64,000 nucleotides of DNA. It comes from Pseudomonas asplenii (lineage in GTDB: Bacteria; Pseudomonadota; Gammaproteobacteria; Pseudomonadales; Pseudomonadaceae). The stretch's first letter is position 1; each line of letters opens with the position of its first letter. The translations under genes were made by a program, and so were the position numbers. The DNA lies in assembly GCF_001293465.1 (NCBI RefSeq), contig NZ_JSYZ01000009.1, positions 201,078 through 265,077 on the forward strand. The letters run 5' to 3'. Positions 52,022 to 61,900 of the stretch are shown here, piece after piece. The notes beneath the pieces were generated by a model. The model ran no database searches, was not told the origin of the DNA, and saw nothing but the letters and a program-made list of their open reading frames with translations.

Positions 52022-53230
52022 TCAGTCCTGGCTCACGGCGCCGATCTTGTGAATCGACAGGTCGGCGCCGTAATACTCTTCTTCCTGACTCAGCCGCAGG
52101 CCGTGTACGGCCCTGATCAGCCCATACACCGCAAACCCGCCGACCAGTGCCACGACCACACCCAGCGCCGTGCCGATCAATTGGCTGGCCAGGCTGACGC
52201 CACCCAGGCCCCCCAGCGCCTGCTGGCCGAAGATCCCGCAGGCAATCCCGCCCCATACGCCGCACAGCCCGTGCAGTGGCCAGACACCCAGCACATCGTC
52301 GATCTTCCATTTGCTCTGCACGGCAATGAAGCACCAGACGAACAGGCCGCCCGCCACCACCCCGGTCACCAGCGCCCCCACCGGATGCATCAGGTCGGAA
52401 CCGGCACAGATCGCCACCAACCCGGCCAACGGGCCGTTGTGCAGGAAGCCCGGGTCATTGCGGCCGATGATCAGCGCCGCCACCGTGCCGCCAACCATCG
52501 CCATCAGCGAGTTCACCGCCACCAGGCCACTGACGCCCTGCAAGGTCTGGGCGCTCATCACGTTGAAGCCGAACCAGCCGACGATCAGGATCCACGAGCC
52601 CAGCGCCAGGAACGGGATGCTTGACGGCGCGAACGCCACCAGCCGCCCTTCACGGTAGCGCCCCTGGCGCGGCCCCAGCAGCAACACCGCCGCCAGCGCC
52701 AGCCAGCCGCCCATGGCGTGCACCACCACGGAGCCGGCGAAGTCATGGAAGCTTGCGCCAAAGCGCGCCAGCAGCCAGGCTTGCAGGCCGAAATTGCCAT
52801 TCCAGACCAGGCCTTCGAAAAACGGATAGACGAACGCGACGATCAGCGCCGTGGCGCACAACTGCGGGGCAAACTTCGCCCGCTCGGCGATCCCGCCGGA
52901 AATGATCGCGGGAATGGCCGCGGCGAAAGTCAGCAGGAAGAAGAACTTCACCAGCCCGTAGCCGTGATCGCCGCTGATCTGTGCCGCCGGCTGCAGAAAG
53001 CTCACGCCATAGGCGATCCAGTAGCCGACGAAGAAATACACCAGGGTCGAGATGGCGAAATCGCTGAGGATTTTCGACAGCGCGTTCACCTGGTTCTTCT
53101 GGCGTACGGTACCGACTTCAAGAAAGGCGAAGCCGGCGTGCATGAACAGCACCATGATCGCGCCGAGCAGGATGAACAGGGTGTTGGAACCATGGACCAG
53201 ACTATCCACGGCACTTTGCAAATTTTCCAT
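52022..53230 (-). CDS. amt: Ammonium transporter (Amt family)
   Basis: A 402-residue inner-membrane protein with eleven helices. GFAFLEVGTVRQKNQVNALS near the N-terminus and DFAGSVVVHAMGGWLALAA are Amt signatures; the pore histidines lie in VVVHAMGG and PLHGLCGVWGG. No glnK gene adjoins it. A candidate sigma-54 promoter lies 240 bases upstream. It ends three bases from the convergent antiporter stop. Confidence 0.95.
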   Translation of the reverse strand: MENLQSAVDSLVHGSNTLFILLGAIMVLFMHAGFAFLEVGTVRQKNQVNALSKILSDFAISTLVYFFVGYWIAYGVSFLQPAAQISGDHGYGLVKFFFLLTFAAAIPAIISGGIAERAKFAPQLCATALIVAFVYPFFEGLVWNGNFGLQAWLLARFGASFHDFAGSVVVHAMGGWLALAAVLLLGPRQGRYREGRLVAFAPSSIPFLALGSWILIVGWFGFNVMSAQTLQGVSGLVAVNSLMAMVGGTVAALIIGRNDPGFLHNGPLAGLVAICAGSDLMHPVGALVTGVVAGGLFVWCFIAVQSKWKIDDVLGVWPLHGLCGVWGGIACGIFGQQALGGLGGVSLASQLIGTALGVVVALVGGFAVYGLIRAVHGLRLSQEEEYYGADLSIHKIGAVSQD

Positions 53231-53558
53231 GGGACGGCAGACCTGAAGTCAGGGAAAGGCACCGCGGCTGTTCGGGACACCGGTTTTTTCGCACTCTATT
53301 GGCGCACGCCGGGCAGGCAGCGAACCGCTTTGGCGCAGCACGAAAAACAGGCTCGGTGGCCGCTTCGGTTTTTTCCGCGTGTTTCGATTATTTGAGGTAA
53401 GGTTTTCGTGGTGCGCGCCCATAAACGCCCGGATACGGCGCACGGGCCCGCGACCACGCACCAGCACACAGCAAAAGCTGTACCAGTCGATTGCAGTGAA
53501 CCTTCGGACAAGGCCCGCACTCGAACCTTTCACACGCCTCTCAAGGAGATATGCCCCT
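53231..53558. promoter_or_regulatory. Divergent intergenic region, amt / YqjD-type operon
   Basis: About 330 bases with no supported gene. It holds the sigma-54-like site at 53470-53485 for amt and AAGGAG (53543-53548) for the rightward operon. No convincing NtrC dyad was noticed. Confidence 0.45.
53470..53485 (-). promoter_or_regulatory. Candidate sigma-54 promoter for amt
   Basis: Read on the minus strand, TGGTACAGCTTTTGCT matches TGGCACG-N4-TTGCW with GG and GC at the required spacing; C4 and the seventh base differ. It faces amt and would leave a leader of about 230 bases. Nitrogen-regulated sigma-54 control is typical for ammonium transporters. Confidence 0.5.
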
Positions 53559-53873
53559 ATGGCCCGCAATCCGGCAAAGACTGCTCAGGAAATATTGATG
53601 GCGGATTTTCAGACCCTGGTCAGCGACGCCGAGCGTTTGCTGGAACACACCGCGGGCCTGGCCGGCGAACAGGCTGACGAGCTGCGCGCGCAGATTCACG
53701 ACAGCCTGTCGAAAGCCCGGGAGACCCTGCAGTTGACCGAGGCGACTCTGCGTGAGCGGAGCAAGGAAGCCGTGGTCGCGGCCGAAGACTATGTCCAGGC
53801 CAACCCCTGGCAATCGGTGGGCATCGCCGCCGGCCTCGGTTTTATCGTCGGCCTGCTGGTGACACGGCGCTGA
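53559..53873 (+). CDS. YqjD/ElaB-type DUF883 protein
   Basis: A 104-residue protein with an amphipathic helical body (residues 15-75, rich in Glu, Ala and Arg) and a C-terminal hydrophobic anchor (SVGIAAGLGFIVGLLVTRR), the DUF883 layout. E. coli relatives bind ribosomes and the inner membrane in stationary phase. The ATG at 53559 follows AAGGAG by ten bases. First of three tightly linked genes matching the yqjD-yqjE-yqjK order. Confidence 0.88.
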   Translation: MARNPAKTAQEILMADFQTLVSDAERLLEHTAGLAGEQADELRAQIHDSLSKARETLQLTEATLRERSKEAVVAAEDYVQANPWQSVGIAAGLGFIVGLLVTRR

Positions 53874-53875
53874 TC

Positions 53876-54253
53876 ATGGCTATCGACGAAGCGCAAAACA
53901 CCGGCTCCTCCAGCCGGCGCCTGGGTGCCGCCGTCCTCGGCCTGCTGCACAGCCATATCGAGCTGTTCGGCATCGAGCTGCAGGAACAGAAGGCCCGCAC
54001 CGTCAGCCTGCTGCTGTTCGCCGGGCTGGCGCTGGTCTTCGCCCTGCTGCTGCTGATCGGCCTGTCGGCACTGGTGCTGATCCTGGTCTGGGACACCTAC
54101 CGCCTGGCCGGCATCATCGGCTTGTGCGTCTTCTACAGCCTGGCCGCCCTGTTCTGTGGCCTGCGCCTGAAGGCGGCCGTCTTCGATGAGTCCTCTCCCT
54201 TCCACGCCACGCTCGAAGAGCTGGCCAACGACCGCAAGCGACTGCTGCCATGA
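53876..54253 (+). CDS. Phage-holin family YqjE-like membrane protein
   Basis: A 125-residue protein with two hydrophobic segments (VSLLLFAGLALVFALLLLIG and LAGIIGLCVFYSLAALFCGL), preceded by an amphipathic ELFGIELQEQKAR helix. This is the YqjE/holin-superfamily layout. It starts two bases after the DUF883 stop. Confidence 0.87.
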   Translation: MAIDEAQNTGSSSRRLGAAVLGLLHSHIELFGIELQEQKARTVSLLLFAGLALVFALLLLIGLSALVLILVWDTYRLAGIIGLCVFYSLAALFCGLRLKAAVFDESSPFHATLEELANDRKRLLP

Positions 54254-54591
54254 GCCTGCCAGAACTGCCACAAGGCAACTCCCGCCGGGAGATGCGCAAG
54301 GCACTGATCCGCCTGCGCATGGAAATGCATCGACAGGAAATCCGCCACGAATCCCGGCAACTGCTGGAACCGTTGCAGCGGGTGCGCGGGATGGGCCGCA
54401 ACTGGCAGGAAAACCTCGGCATCAAGCATGCCCCCCTGTGGGGTATCGCCGTGGTCACACTGCTGGGCTTCCTTGGCGGCAAGGGCGCCAAGGGTTCCGG
54501 GGTGGGCGGCCTGTCCCGCCTGGTGCGCCTGGGCACCAGCCTGCTGCCGCTGATCAGGCTGGTCATGCAGGGCTCATCCGGAAAACGTTGA
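54250..54591 (+). CDS. YqjK-like hypothetical protein, 113 aa
   Basis: An Arg-rich helical N-terminus (SRREMRKALIRLRMEMHRQE) and a hydrophobic, glycine-rich C-terminal half (LWGIAVVTLLGFLGGKGAKG), ending in SSGKR. It overlaps the yqjE-like stop as ATGA, so the three are translated together. By position it is the YqjK equivalent; sequence similarity to YqjK is weak to the eye. Confidence 0.75.
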   Translation: MSLPELPQGNSRREMRKALIRLRMEMHRQEIRHESRQLLEPLQRVRGMGRNWQENLGIKHAPLWGIAVVTLLGFLGGKGAKGSGVGGLSRLVRLGTSLLPLIRLVMQGSSGKR

Positions 54592-54639
54592 CGGCAGTGG
54601 AGCTGGCTGCATTCTTGCAAAGATAACTGATCGAACAAT

Positions 54640-54663
54640 AACCGCCGGTTGTTTTCGGCGGTT
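54640..54663 (+). terminator. Hairpin after the YqjD-type operon
   Basis: AACCGCC pairs with GGCGGTT around a ten-base loop containing TTGTTTT. It lies 48 bases past the operon and just before the EAL gene. Confidence 0.5.
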
Positions 54664-54720
54664 GGCGACCCCGCTGCCTGCCCACGAGCCACCAGCCGAC
54701 AAACCGCCTCAGGAGGCTCC

Positions 54721-55884
54721 GTGATCGACGGGCAACCGCTCGCTTGCTTTCAGCCATTCATCGATACCGCGACGGGGCGCATAGCCGGCGTCGAGGTCCT
54801 GGGCCGCCTGCGCCAGGCGAACGGGCAACGGGTCTCCGTCGGCCCCCTGTTCAGCGACCCGCTGACACCCGCAGCAGACCTGCTGGACCTCGACCGGCAA
54901 CTGCGCGATGACGCCCTGAGCCGGCTGCACGAAGCCCCGCCAGAGTGGTTTCTGAGCCTCAACATATCGCCTCGCTGGATCAGCCTGTTGACACCGGGCC
55001 AGGCCCTGCCGAGCCTGCAACAATTGCAACGGCACGGCGTGGACCCGGCCCGCATCGTCTTCGAGATCACCGAACTGGATGGCGACAGCCAGCAACTGTC
55101 CCAGGTGGTCGAGCGCTATCGCCAGGCCGGCGCCCGGATCGCCATCGACGACTTCGGTGCCGGCTACTCGCAACTGGATCGGGTACTGGCCCTGCAGCCG
55201 GATATTCTCAAGCTCGACATGCGCCTGTTCCAGGCGGCGGCCCGTGGCGGGCCGAGCAGCGAGGTGGTCAAGGCGCTCGCGCAGATGGCGGAAAAGACCG
55301 GCTGCTGGATCATTGCCGAAGGGGTCGAAACCGAGGAAGAGTTGAACTTCGCCCTCGAATGCGGTTCACGCTATGTTCAGGGTTATCTGTTCGCCAAGGC
55401 CGAACAGGCGTTTTTCCCCAGCGACAGGTTCGTCAGGCAATTCGCCGAACTGCGCGAACGCTATGTCCAGCGCAAGCTCGCCGAGCGCGCGCAGTTGATG
55501 AAGCTGCGCCAGCAACTGGGTGAACTGATGGGCATCCTCCAGGCCTGGGCCCAGGCGCAGGCGCCCCTCAGCCAACTGCCACGGCTGGACAGCTACCCCT
55601 GGCTGCTGCGTTTCTACCAGTGCGACCGCCACGGCACGCAACTCACACCCAACGTGGAATGGCGCAACCAGGCCTGGCAGGCTGACAACAGCTATGTGGG
55701 CCACAACTGGTCATGGCGCCCGTACTTCTATCACCTGCTCGCCGAAGGCTGGGATGGGCGGCGCCTGACGCTGTCCGGCACCTATCGCGACGCCACCACC
55801 AACCAGTACTGCCTGACCGCCGGGCAATTCTTCGACGATGGCCGGCGCCTGCTGCTTATCGATATCGATGCCGCCATCCTTTAG
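54721..55884 (+). CDS. EAL-domain cyclic-di-GMP phosphodiesterase with C-terminal sensory domain
   Basis: A 387-residue cytosolic protein. The EAL domain (residues 1-245) keeps the catalytic set: EVLGR (in place of EALVR), LNISP, FEITE, IDDFGAGYS, LKLD and AEGVETEEE with VQGY, so c-di-GMP hydrolysis is expected. Residues 250-387 contain WRNQAWQADNSYVGHNWSWR and LTLSGTYRDATTNQ, resembling the YkuI-type PAS/Cache-like C-terminal domain (inference). GTG at 54721 is the start: AGGAGG is placed optimally before it. Confidence 0.9.
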   Translation: MIDGQPLACFQPFIDTATGRIAGVEVLGRLRQANGQRVSVGPLFSDPLTPAADLLDLDRQLRDDALSRLHEAPPEWFLSLNISPRWISLLTPGQALPSLQQLQRHGVDPARIVFEITELDGDSQQLSQVVERYRQAGARIAIDDFGAGYSQLDRVLALQPDILKLDMRLFQAAARGGPSSEVVKALAQMAEKTGCWIIAEGVETEEELNFALECGSRYVQGYLFAKAEQAFFPSDRFVRQFAELRERYVQRKLAERAQLMKLRQQLGELMGILQAWAQAQAPLSQLPRLDSYPWLLRFYQCDRHGTQLTPNVEWRNQAWQADNSYVGHNWSWRPYFYHLLAEGWDGRRLTLSGTYRDATTNQYCLTAGQFFDDGRRLLLIDIDAAIL

Positions 55885-56028
55885 AGGGCTGCGTGGCTGA
55901 TTCGCCCGGTTGAATCGCATTGACCGCAAAGACCACCTGGTTTTGCCACACCTCGCCAGTTTTTGCTTGCAGGCGCGCCAGCTAACCGGGAAGCTGGCGG
56001 TTCGATCATTCGACGGAGGGAACCCGCC

Positions 56029-57360
56029 TTGGACTGGCAAACCCTGCTTAACCGCGAACGCCTGGGCAAGCCCCTGCACAGCCCGCAAGAGCTGGGCCGC
56101 AGCCCTTTCCACAAGGACCACGACCGTATCATCTTCTCCGGGGCATTCCGCCGCCTGGGCCGCAAGACCCAGGTACATCCGGTTTCGAGCAACGATCATA
56201 TCCACACCCGCCTGACCCACTCGCTGGAAGTCAGTTGCGTCGGCCGCTCCCTGGGCATGCGGGTCGGCGAGACCCTGCGCAGCGCGCTGCCCGACTGGTG
56301 CGAACCGAGCGACCTGGGGATGGTCGTGCAGTCGGCCTGCCTGGCCCATGACATCGGCAATCCGCCTTTCGGCCACTCCGGCGAGGATGCGATCCGCCAC
56401 TGGTTCCAGCAGGCCGCCGGCCGCGGTTGGCTGGACGACATGAGCATCGCCGAGCGGGCCGACTTCCTCAACTTCGAGGGCAATGCCCAGGGCTTCCGGG
56501 TGCTGACTCAGCTTGAGTACCACCAGTTCGACGGCGGCACCCGGCTGACCTACGCCACCCTCGGCACCTACCTCAAATACCCCTGGAGCGCCCGTCACGC
56601 CGACTCGCTGGGCTACAAGAAGCACAAGTTCGGCTGCTACCAGAGCGAGCTGCCGATCCTCGAGCAGATCGCCCACAAGCTCGGCCTGCCGCAACTGGAG
56701 GAACAACGCTGGGCCCGGCACCCGCTGGTGTACCTGATGGAGGCTGCCGACGACATCTGCTACGCGCTGATCGACCTGGAAGACGGCCTGGAGATGGACC
56801 TGCTCGACTATGAACAGGTCGAATCGCTGCTGCTCGACCTGGTCGGTGACGATCTGCCGGAAACCTATCGACTGCTGGGCCCGCAGGACTCGCGTCGACG
56901 CAAACTGGCGATTCTGCGTGGCAAGGCCATCGAACACCTGACCAATGCCGCCGCCAGGGCCTTCGTCGAGCAGCAGGACGCCCTGCTGGCGGGAACCCTG
57001 CCGGGCGACCTGGTCGAACACATGCACGGTCCGGCCAAGCGTTGCGTGCTCAACGCCAAGGACATCGCCCGCAAAAAGATCTTCCAGGACAAACGCAAGA
57101 CGCTGCACGAAATCGGCGCCTACACCACCCTGGAGATTCTCCTGAATGCCTTCTGCGGTGCCGCCCTGGAGCAGCACGGCGGGCGTACGCCGTCGTTCAA
57201 GAACCGGCGGATTCTCGATCTGCTCGGCAACAACGCGCCCAATCCCGACTGGCCGCTGCACGCCTCGTTCCTGCGCATGATCGACTTCATCGCCGGCATG
57301 ACCGACAGCTACGCCAGTGAAATGGCCAGGGAAATGACCGGACGCTCCAGTCCCCAGTAA
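56029..57360 (+). CDS. dgt: Deoxyguanosinetriphosphate triphosphohydrolase-like protein
   Basis: A 443-residue HD-domain dNTPase that releases triphosphate from dGTP or other dNTPs. RLTHSLEV supplies the first His and [17 protein letters not shown] the HD pair; [16 protein letters not shown] completes the metal site. I infer a TTG start at 56029 ([14 protein letters not shown]), because GGAGGG lies eight bases before it and no ATG fits the family N-terminus. The hairpin at 57374 follows. Confidence 0.92.
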   Translation: MDWQTLLNRERLGKPLHSPQELGRSPFHKDHDRIIFSGAFRRLGRKTQVHPVSSNDHIHTRLTHSLEVSCVGRSLGMRVGETLRSALPDWCEPSDLGMVVQSACLAHDIGNPPFGHSGEDAIRHWFQQAAGRGWLDDMSIAERADFLNFEGNAQGFRVLTQLEYHQFDGGTRLTYATLGTYLKYPWSARHADSLGYKKHKFGCYQSELPILEQIAHKLGLPQLEEQRWARHPLVYLMEAADDICYALIDLEDGLEMDLLDYEQVESLLLDLVGDDLPETYRLLGPQDSRRRKLAILRGKAIEHLTNAAARAFVEQQDALLAGTLPGDLVEHMHGPAKRCVLNAKDIARKKIFQDKRKTLHEIGAYTTLEILLNAFCGAALEQHGGRTPSFKNRRILDLLGNNAPNPDWPLHASFLRMIDFIAGMTDSYASEMAREMTGRSSPQ

Positions 57361-57373
57361 CCTTGCCCCGCTC

Positions 57374-57407
57374 GCCTTCGGCAAGGACTGCAGCCCTTGC
57401 CGAAGGC
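57374..57407 (+). terminator. Hairpin after dgt
   Basis: A perfect 13-base stem (GCCTTCGGCAAGG with its complement) around eight bases, 14 bases past the stop. A C-rich run rather than T follows. Confidence 0.65.
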
Positions 57408-57616
57408 CCCCCTACGTCGCGCGGAGAAAGCCTACATTGGCCGCGGAATCCGCTGATGGAGCTTTCGTTCGACCCACTGAAATAATCCATTACCCTCTTA
57501 GTCTGCCGCCTGGACTCAATCCATCCCCTCGCTCAACAGGCCCCTCTTCAGGATCGACACCTCACCGCCTGCACCTGAGGCCTTGTTCGAAACAGGTAGC
57601 CCGCCTGGAAAATTAC

Positions 57617-58012
57617 ATGCCCAAAGAAAATCTGCGCGTATTGCTGGTGGAGGATCACCCCTTTCAACTGGTCGCTACGCAGAGCCTGCTCAACAGCTAC
57701 GGCTTCCACCACCTCACCCCGGCCGCCAACGCAACCGAAGCCCTGCGGGCGATGGAAGCCGTGCCAACGCCCTTCGACCTGATGCTCTGCGACCAGTGCC
57801 TGCCCGATATACCGGGGCTCGAACTGATCCACACCGCCAATCAGCGCGGCAAGATCAGGCAGGCTATCCTGCTCAGCAGTCTCAGCCTCGACGAACTGTG
57901 GGCACTCAACCAGAGCGCGTTGCTGCGCCATCTCCCTCTGCTGGGCTGCCTGAGCAAGCCGCTCAACGGCCTGGCGCTGAAAAACATATTGGGCTCACGC
58001 TGCGTCCGATAG
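57617..58012 (+). CDS. Receiver-only response regulator (RocR-like receiver, no output domain)
   Basis: A 131-residue stand-alone REC domain. VLLVEDHPFQ holds the acidic pair, LMLCDQCLPD contains the phospho-acceptor Asp59, ILLSS the Ser/Thr switch, and CLSKPL the conserved Lys. The frame ends at residue 131, so there is no DNA-binding or EAL output. EDxPFQ and CDxxLPxxxG recall the receiver of the RocR/VieA type, which in P. aeruginosa is joined to an EAL domain. It may act as a phosphate sink or competitor for the BvgS-type kinase downstream. Confidence 0.85.
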   Translation: MPKENLRVLLVEDHPFQLVATQSLLNSYGFHHLTPAANATEALRAMEAVPTPFDLMLCDQCLPDIPGLELIHTANQRGKIRQAILLSSLSLDELWALNQSALLRHLPLLGCLSKPLNGLALKNILGSRCVR

Positions 58013-58339
58013 AAAACAGCATCTTTTGTCAGACGAATGTCTTGGCAACTGTCACTAATATCGTGATTGCCAGCCAACAGAACTGCAGAATCAAGCCTAT
58101 CCATACGTAGGAATTATCCGAAATACCATTAAACACCCACAAACAGCCAAGCCCTTTTAATAACAAAAAACTATAAAAGCAGGAAACACACCCCTCCATG
58201 TATCCTCAGAATGTAAGTCGACAGCTCAATTAAAGTAGGAATATTCCTATACAGCTTCTGTAGGCATCTCTATTCATGCGTCCCGGGAGACAAGTGAGCT
58301 AATGTGCGCGCTTTCTACGCAGCTCGTATGGGATTTATT
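58013..58339. promoter_or_regulatory. AT-rich intergenic region upstream of the BvgA-type regulator
   Basis: About 330 AT-rich bases with no supported gene. It contains the palindrome at 58236-58249 and TATACA at 58248-58253 as a possible -10 that lacks a -35, which suggests an activator-dependent promoter. Confidence 0.5.
58236..58249. promoter_or_regulatory. 14-base perfect palindrome, candidate operator
   Basis: TAGGAATATTCCTA is a perfect palindrome 91 bases before the regulator ATG, partly overlapping a possible -10 (TATACA). Its two heptamer halves suit a NarL/BvgA-type dimer, so autoregulation is plausible but not shown. Confidence 0.5.
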
Positions 58340-58969
58340 ATGAATTCGGTTTTTATCGTCGACGACCACCCCGTTGTCCGTCTTGCCATTCGGATATTGC
58401 TGGAGCAGGAAGATTGTTATGAAATAGTCGGTGAGACGGATAATGGTGTCGACGCCATGCAGATGGTCCGCGAATGCATGCCGGACCTCGTCATTCTCGA
58501 CGTCAGCATCCCCAAGCTGGACGGCCTGGAAGTTCTGGCCCGCCTGGACGGCATGAACCTGTCGCTGAAAACCCTGGTACTGACCGGGCAGTCTCCCTCG
58601 CTGTTCGCCATTCGCTGCATGCAATCGGGCGCTGCAGGCTATGTTTGCAAGACCGAAGATCTGGGCGAACTGATGAGTGCGGTGAAAGCGGTATTATCCG
58701 GCTACAATTACTTTCCCAGCCAGGCATTGATCAGCGGCCGAAAAGATGAAGCGATCAATCCGGAAATGGAACTCTTCAAACTGGTCAACGACCGGGAACT
58801 GATGGTATTGCAACTGTTCGCCCAGGGCAGGACAAACAAGGAAATCGCCAAGGGCATGTTCCTCAGCAACAAGACCGTCAGCACTTACAAGAAACGCCTG
58901 ATGCAGAAACTGAAAGCCAAGACCCTCGTCGAACTGATCGAAATGGCCAAACGCAACGCGGTAGTGTGA
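58340..58969 (+). CDS. LuxR/NarL-type response regulator (BvgA/RocA1-like)
   Basis: A 209-residue two-component regulator. FIVDDHPVV holds the acidic pair, LVILDVSIPKLDG the phospho-acceptor Asp54, and GYVCKTED the conserved Lys. Residues 145-209 form a LuxR-type helix-turn-helix (VLQLFAQGRTNKEIAKGMFL; NKTVSTYKKRLMQKL). The ATG at 58340 matches the family start. It directly precedes, and nearly overlaps, a BvgS-type kinase, its likely partner. Confidence 0.92.
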   Translation: MNSVFIVDDHPVVRLAIRILLEQEDCYEIVGETDNGVDAMQMVRECMPDLVILDVSIPKLDGLEVLARLDGMNLSLKTLVLTGQSPSLFAIRCMQSGAAGYVCKTEDLGELMSAVKAVLSGYNYFPSQALISGRKDEAINPEMELFKLVNDRELMVLQLFAQGRTNKEIAKGMFLSNKTVSTYKKRLMQKLKAKTLVELIEMAKRNAVV

Positions 58970-58977
58970 GAAGACGG

Positions 58978-61900
58978 ATGCCCACGCGCTTGAAGGATTA
59001 TCTGACAATCATCACGGGAATGCTCCTGTGTCTGTCAGCGCATGCAATACCCGGCGATGTGACCCACTTCGCCCTGCTCAGCCGTTCGAATGCTGGACAC
59101 ATGGAGGTGCAGCTCGACAAGGAACAGCGCCGCTGGATACAGGACAGGCGCGTGCTGGTACTGGGCACCTCCTCCCCGGACTATCCACCGTTCGACATCA
59201 CCGCCAGCGGGCGTGACTACGAAGGCATCACGGCGGACTACGCGGGGATTCTTTCCGGCGCACTTGGCCTGCCGGTCAAGGTGCACAGCTTCGCCAGCCG
59301 GGAGCAAGCCATCCAGGCCCTCGAGAACGGACAGATCGATCTGCTGGGGAGCGCCAACGGCTTCGAGGCCGTCAACAAGAACATCGCGCTATCGATTCCC
59401 TATGCCGTCGACCAGCCGGTACTGGTCACCCGCGAGGGCGAAACCCGCTCGCTCACCGACGGTCTGGCCGGCATGCGCCTGAGCATGGTCTATCACTACC
59501 TGCCACTGGACGAGATAAAGGCGCAGTATCCCGAGGCGATCATCCAGTTCTATCCCTCCTACCTCAATGCCATCAACGCCGTCGCCTTCGACCAGGCCGA
59601 TGTGTTCCTGGGCGACACCATCTCGACCCACTACCTGATCAACAAGGGCTACCTGCGCAACGTGAAAATGGCCAATTTCGGCAAACATGAAGCCTACGGT
59701 TTCAGTTTTGCCGTGCGCGGCGACGAACCGTTGCTGTTGGGTATCGTCAACAGCATTCTCAGGGCCATCCCCACCGGTGAGCGCGAGAGCATCGCGCAAC
59801 GCTGGAGTGCCGGCAGCGATATCCTGCTGACCGATCACAAGCTGCAACTGAGCCCTCGCGAAGAGCAGTGGCTCAAGGCCAATCCGCTGGTGCGCGTGGT
59901 AGTCAACGAGGCCCTGGCGCCGATCACCTTCTTCGACGCCGACGGCAACTTTCGCGGGGTGACGGCCGACCTGCTGGAACTGATCCGCCTGCGTACCGGC
60001 CTGCGTTTCGAAATCCAGCGGGCACGCAGCGTGGATGACATGATCGGCCGAATCGGCAGCGGCAAGGCCGATGTGATCGCGGCCATCAGCCCGACCAATG
60101 CCCGGGAAGAGCTGCTGCATTTCAGTCGTCCCTACATGGAGAACTCCTTCGTCCTGCTCACCGCGAAAGGCAAGGACAGCCCGATCAATCTCGAGCAGAT
60201 GGAGAACAAGCGCCTGGCAATCACCCGCGGCAATGCGCTGATCGACTACCTGCGCCGCGAATTCCCGGGGATCCGCCTGGTGGAGACCGACGACGGCCTC
60301 AAGGCCGCCGAACTGCTCGCCCAGGGCCAGGTGGAGGGTGCGGTCGGCTCGCTGGTGATCGCCAACTACCTGATCGCCTCGCAGATATTCGACGACCGTC
60401 TGCAGATCAGCGCCACCATCGGTACCCAGCAGGCGGTCTTCGCCCTGGCCACCGCCCGCGGCGCCACCGAACTCGGTTCGATCCTCGACAAGGCCCTGCT
60501 GAGCATCGCCCCGGACGAACTGGGTATCGTCAACAGCCGCTGGCGCGGCTACACCCCGGCCTCCGACAGCTACTGGCGCAACTATCACCGCCTGATCATC
60601 CAGATCATCGTCGGTGCCAGTGTGCTGTTGCTGCTATCGCTGACCTGGAATGCCTACATGCGAAGGCAGATCAGGCAGCGCCAGTTGGCGGAACGGGCAT
60701 TGAGCGACCAGTTCGAATTCATGCGTGCGCTGGTCAACGGCACTCCTCACCCGATCTACGTGCGCGACCGCCAGGGCCTGCTGCAGACCTGCAACGACAG
60801 CTACCTGGAAGCCTTCTCGGCGAAGCTGGAAGACCTGGTCGGCAAAAGCGCGCTGGAAGGTGCACGCGCCCTCGGCAACGAACAGGAGGCCAGCGAATAC
60901 CAGGCCGACTACCTGCGGGTGATCGAGGACGGCACGCCGCTGATCTGCGACCGCACACTGCATATCAGGGGCCGTGAGCTGACCATCTATCACTGGATAC
61001 TGCCCTACCGGAACTCACTGGGTGAGGTGCAGGGCATCATCGGCGGCTGGATCGACGTCAGCGAACGACGCCAACTGCTCGAGGACCTGCGCAGTGCCAA
61101 GGAACAGGCCGATGACGCCAACCGGGCCAAGAGCACCTTCCTGGCGACCATGAGCCATGAGATCCGCACGCCGATGAACGCCGTGATCGGCATGCTGGAA
61201 CTGACCCTGAAGCGCGCCGACCAGGGGCATCTGGATCGCCCGGCCATCGAGGTCGCGTACAACTCGGCCAAGGACCTGCTGGAACTGATCGGCGATATTC
61301 TCGACATCGCCCGCATCGAGTCCGGCCGCCTCAGCCTGTCCCCCGAACGGGTCAACCTGGAGGAGCTGGCGGAATCGGTGGTCCGCGTCTTCGATGGCCT
61401 GGCGCGCCAGAAAAGCCTGAGCCTGGTCATGAAGGAAACGCTCCGGGAGCAGCCCTGCGATGTGCTGGTCGACCCGCTGCGCTTCAGACAGATTCTGTCC
61501 AACCTGGTCAGCAACGCCATCAAGTTCACCGAGCAGGGCCGGATCAGCATCGACCTGGCCATCCAGCCCACCGAAGTGGCGCAACGGGTAACGGTGCGAC
61601 TGCGGGTCGAAGACACCGGTATCGGCATCAGCCAGGCCGACCAGGAACGCCTGTTCCAACCCTTCGCCCAGGCCGACAACTCCGGCCAACTGGCCCGCAG
61701 TGGTGCCGGGCTGGGGCTGGTGATCTGCCGCAGCCTCTGCGAAATGATGGGAGGAACACTGACCCTTGCCAGCGTTCCCGGCCAGGGCACCCAGGTGACC
61801 GTGACCCTTGAACTGGACAGCCTGGAACCGCTGCAAGGGCCTATCGAGCGCGAGACGGAGCTGCCCCCGGCCCTGCATGAACTGAATGTACTGGTGGTCG

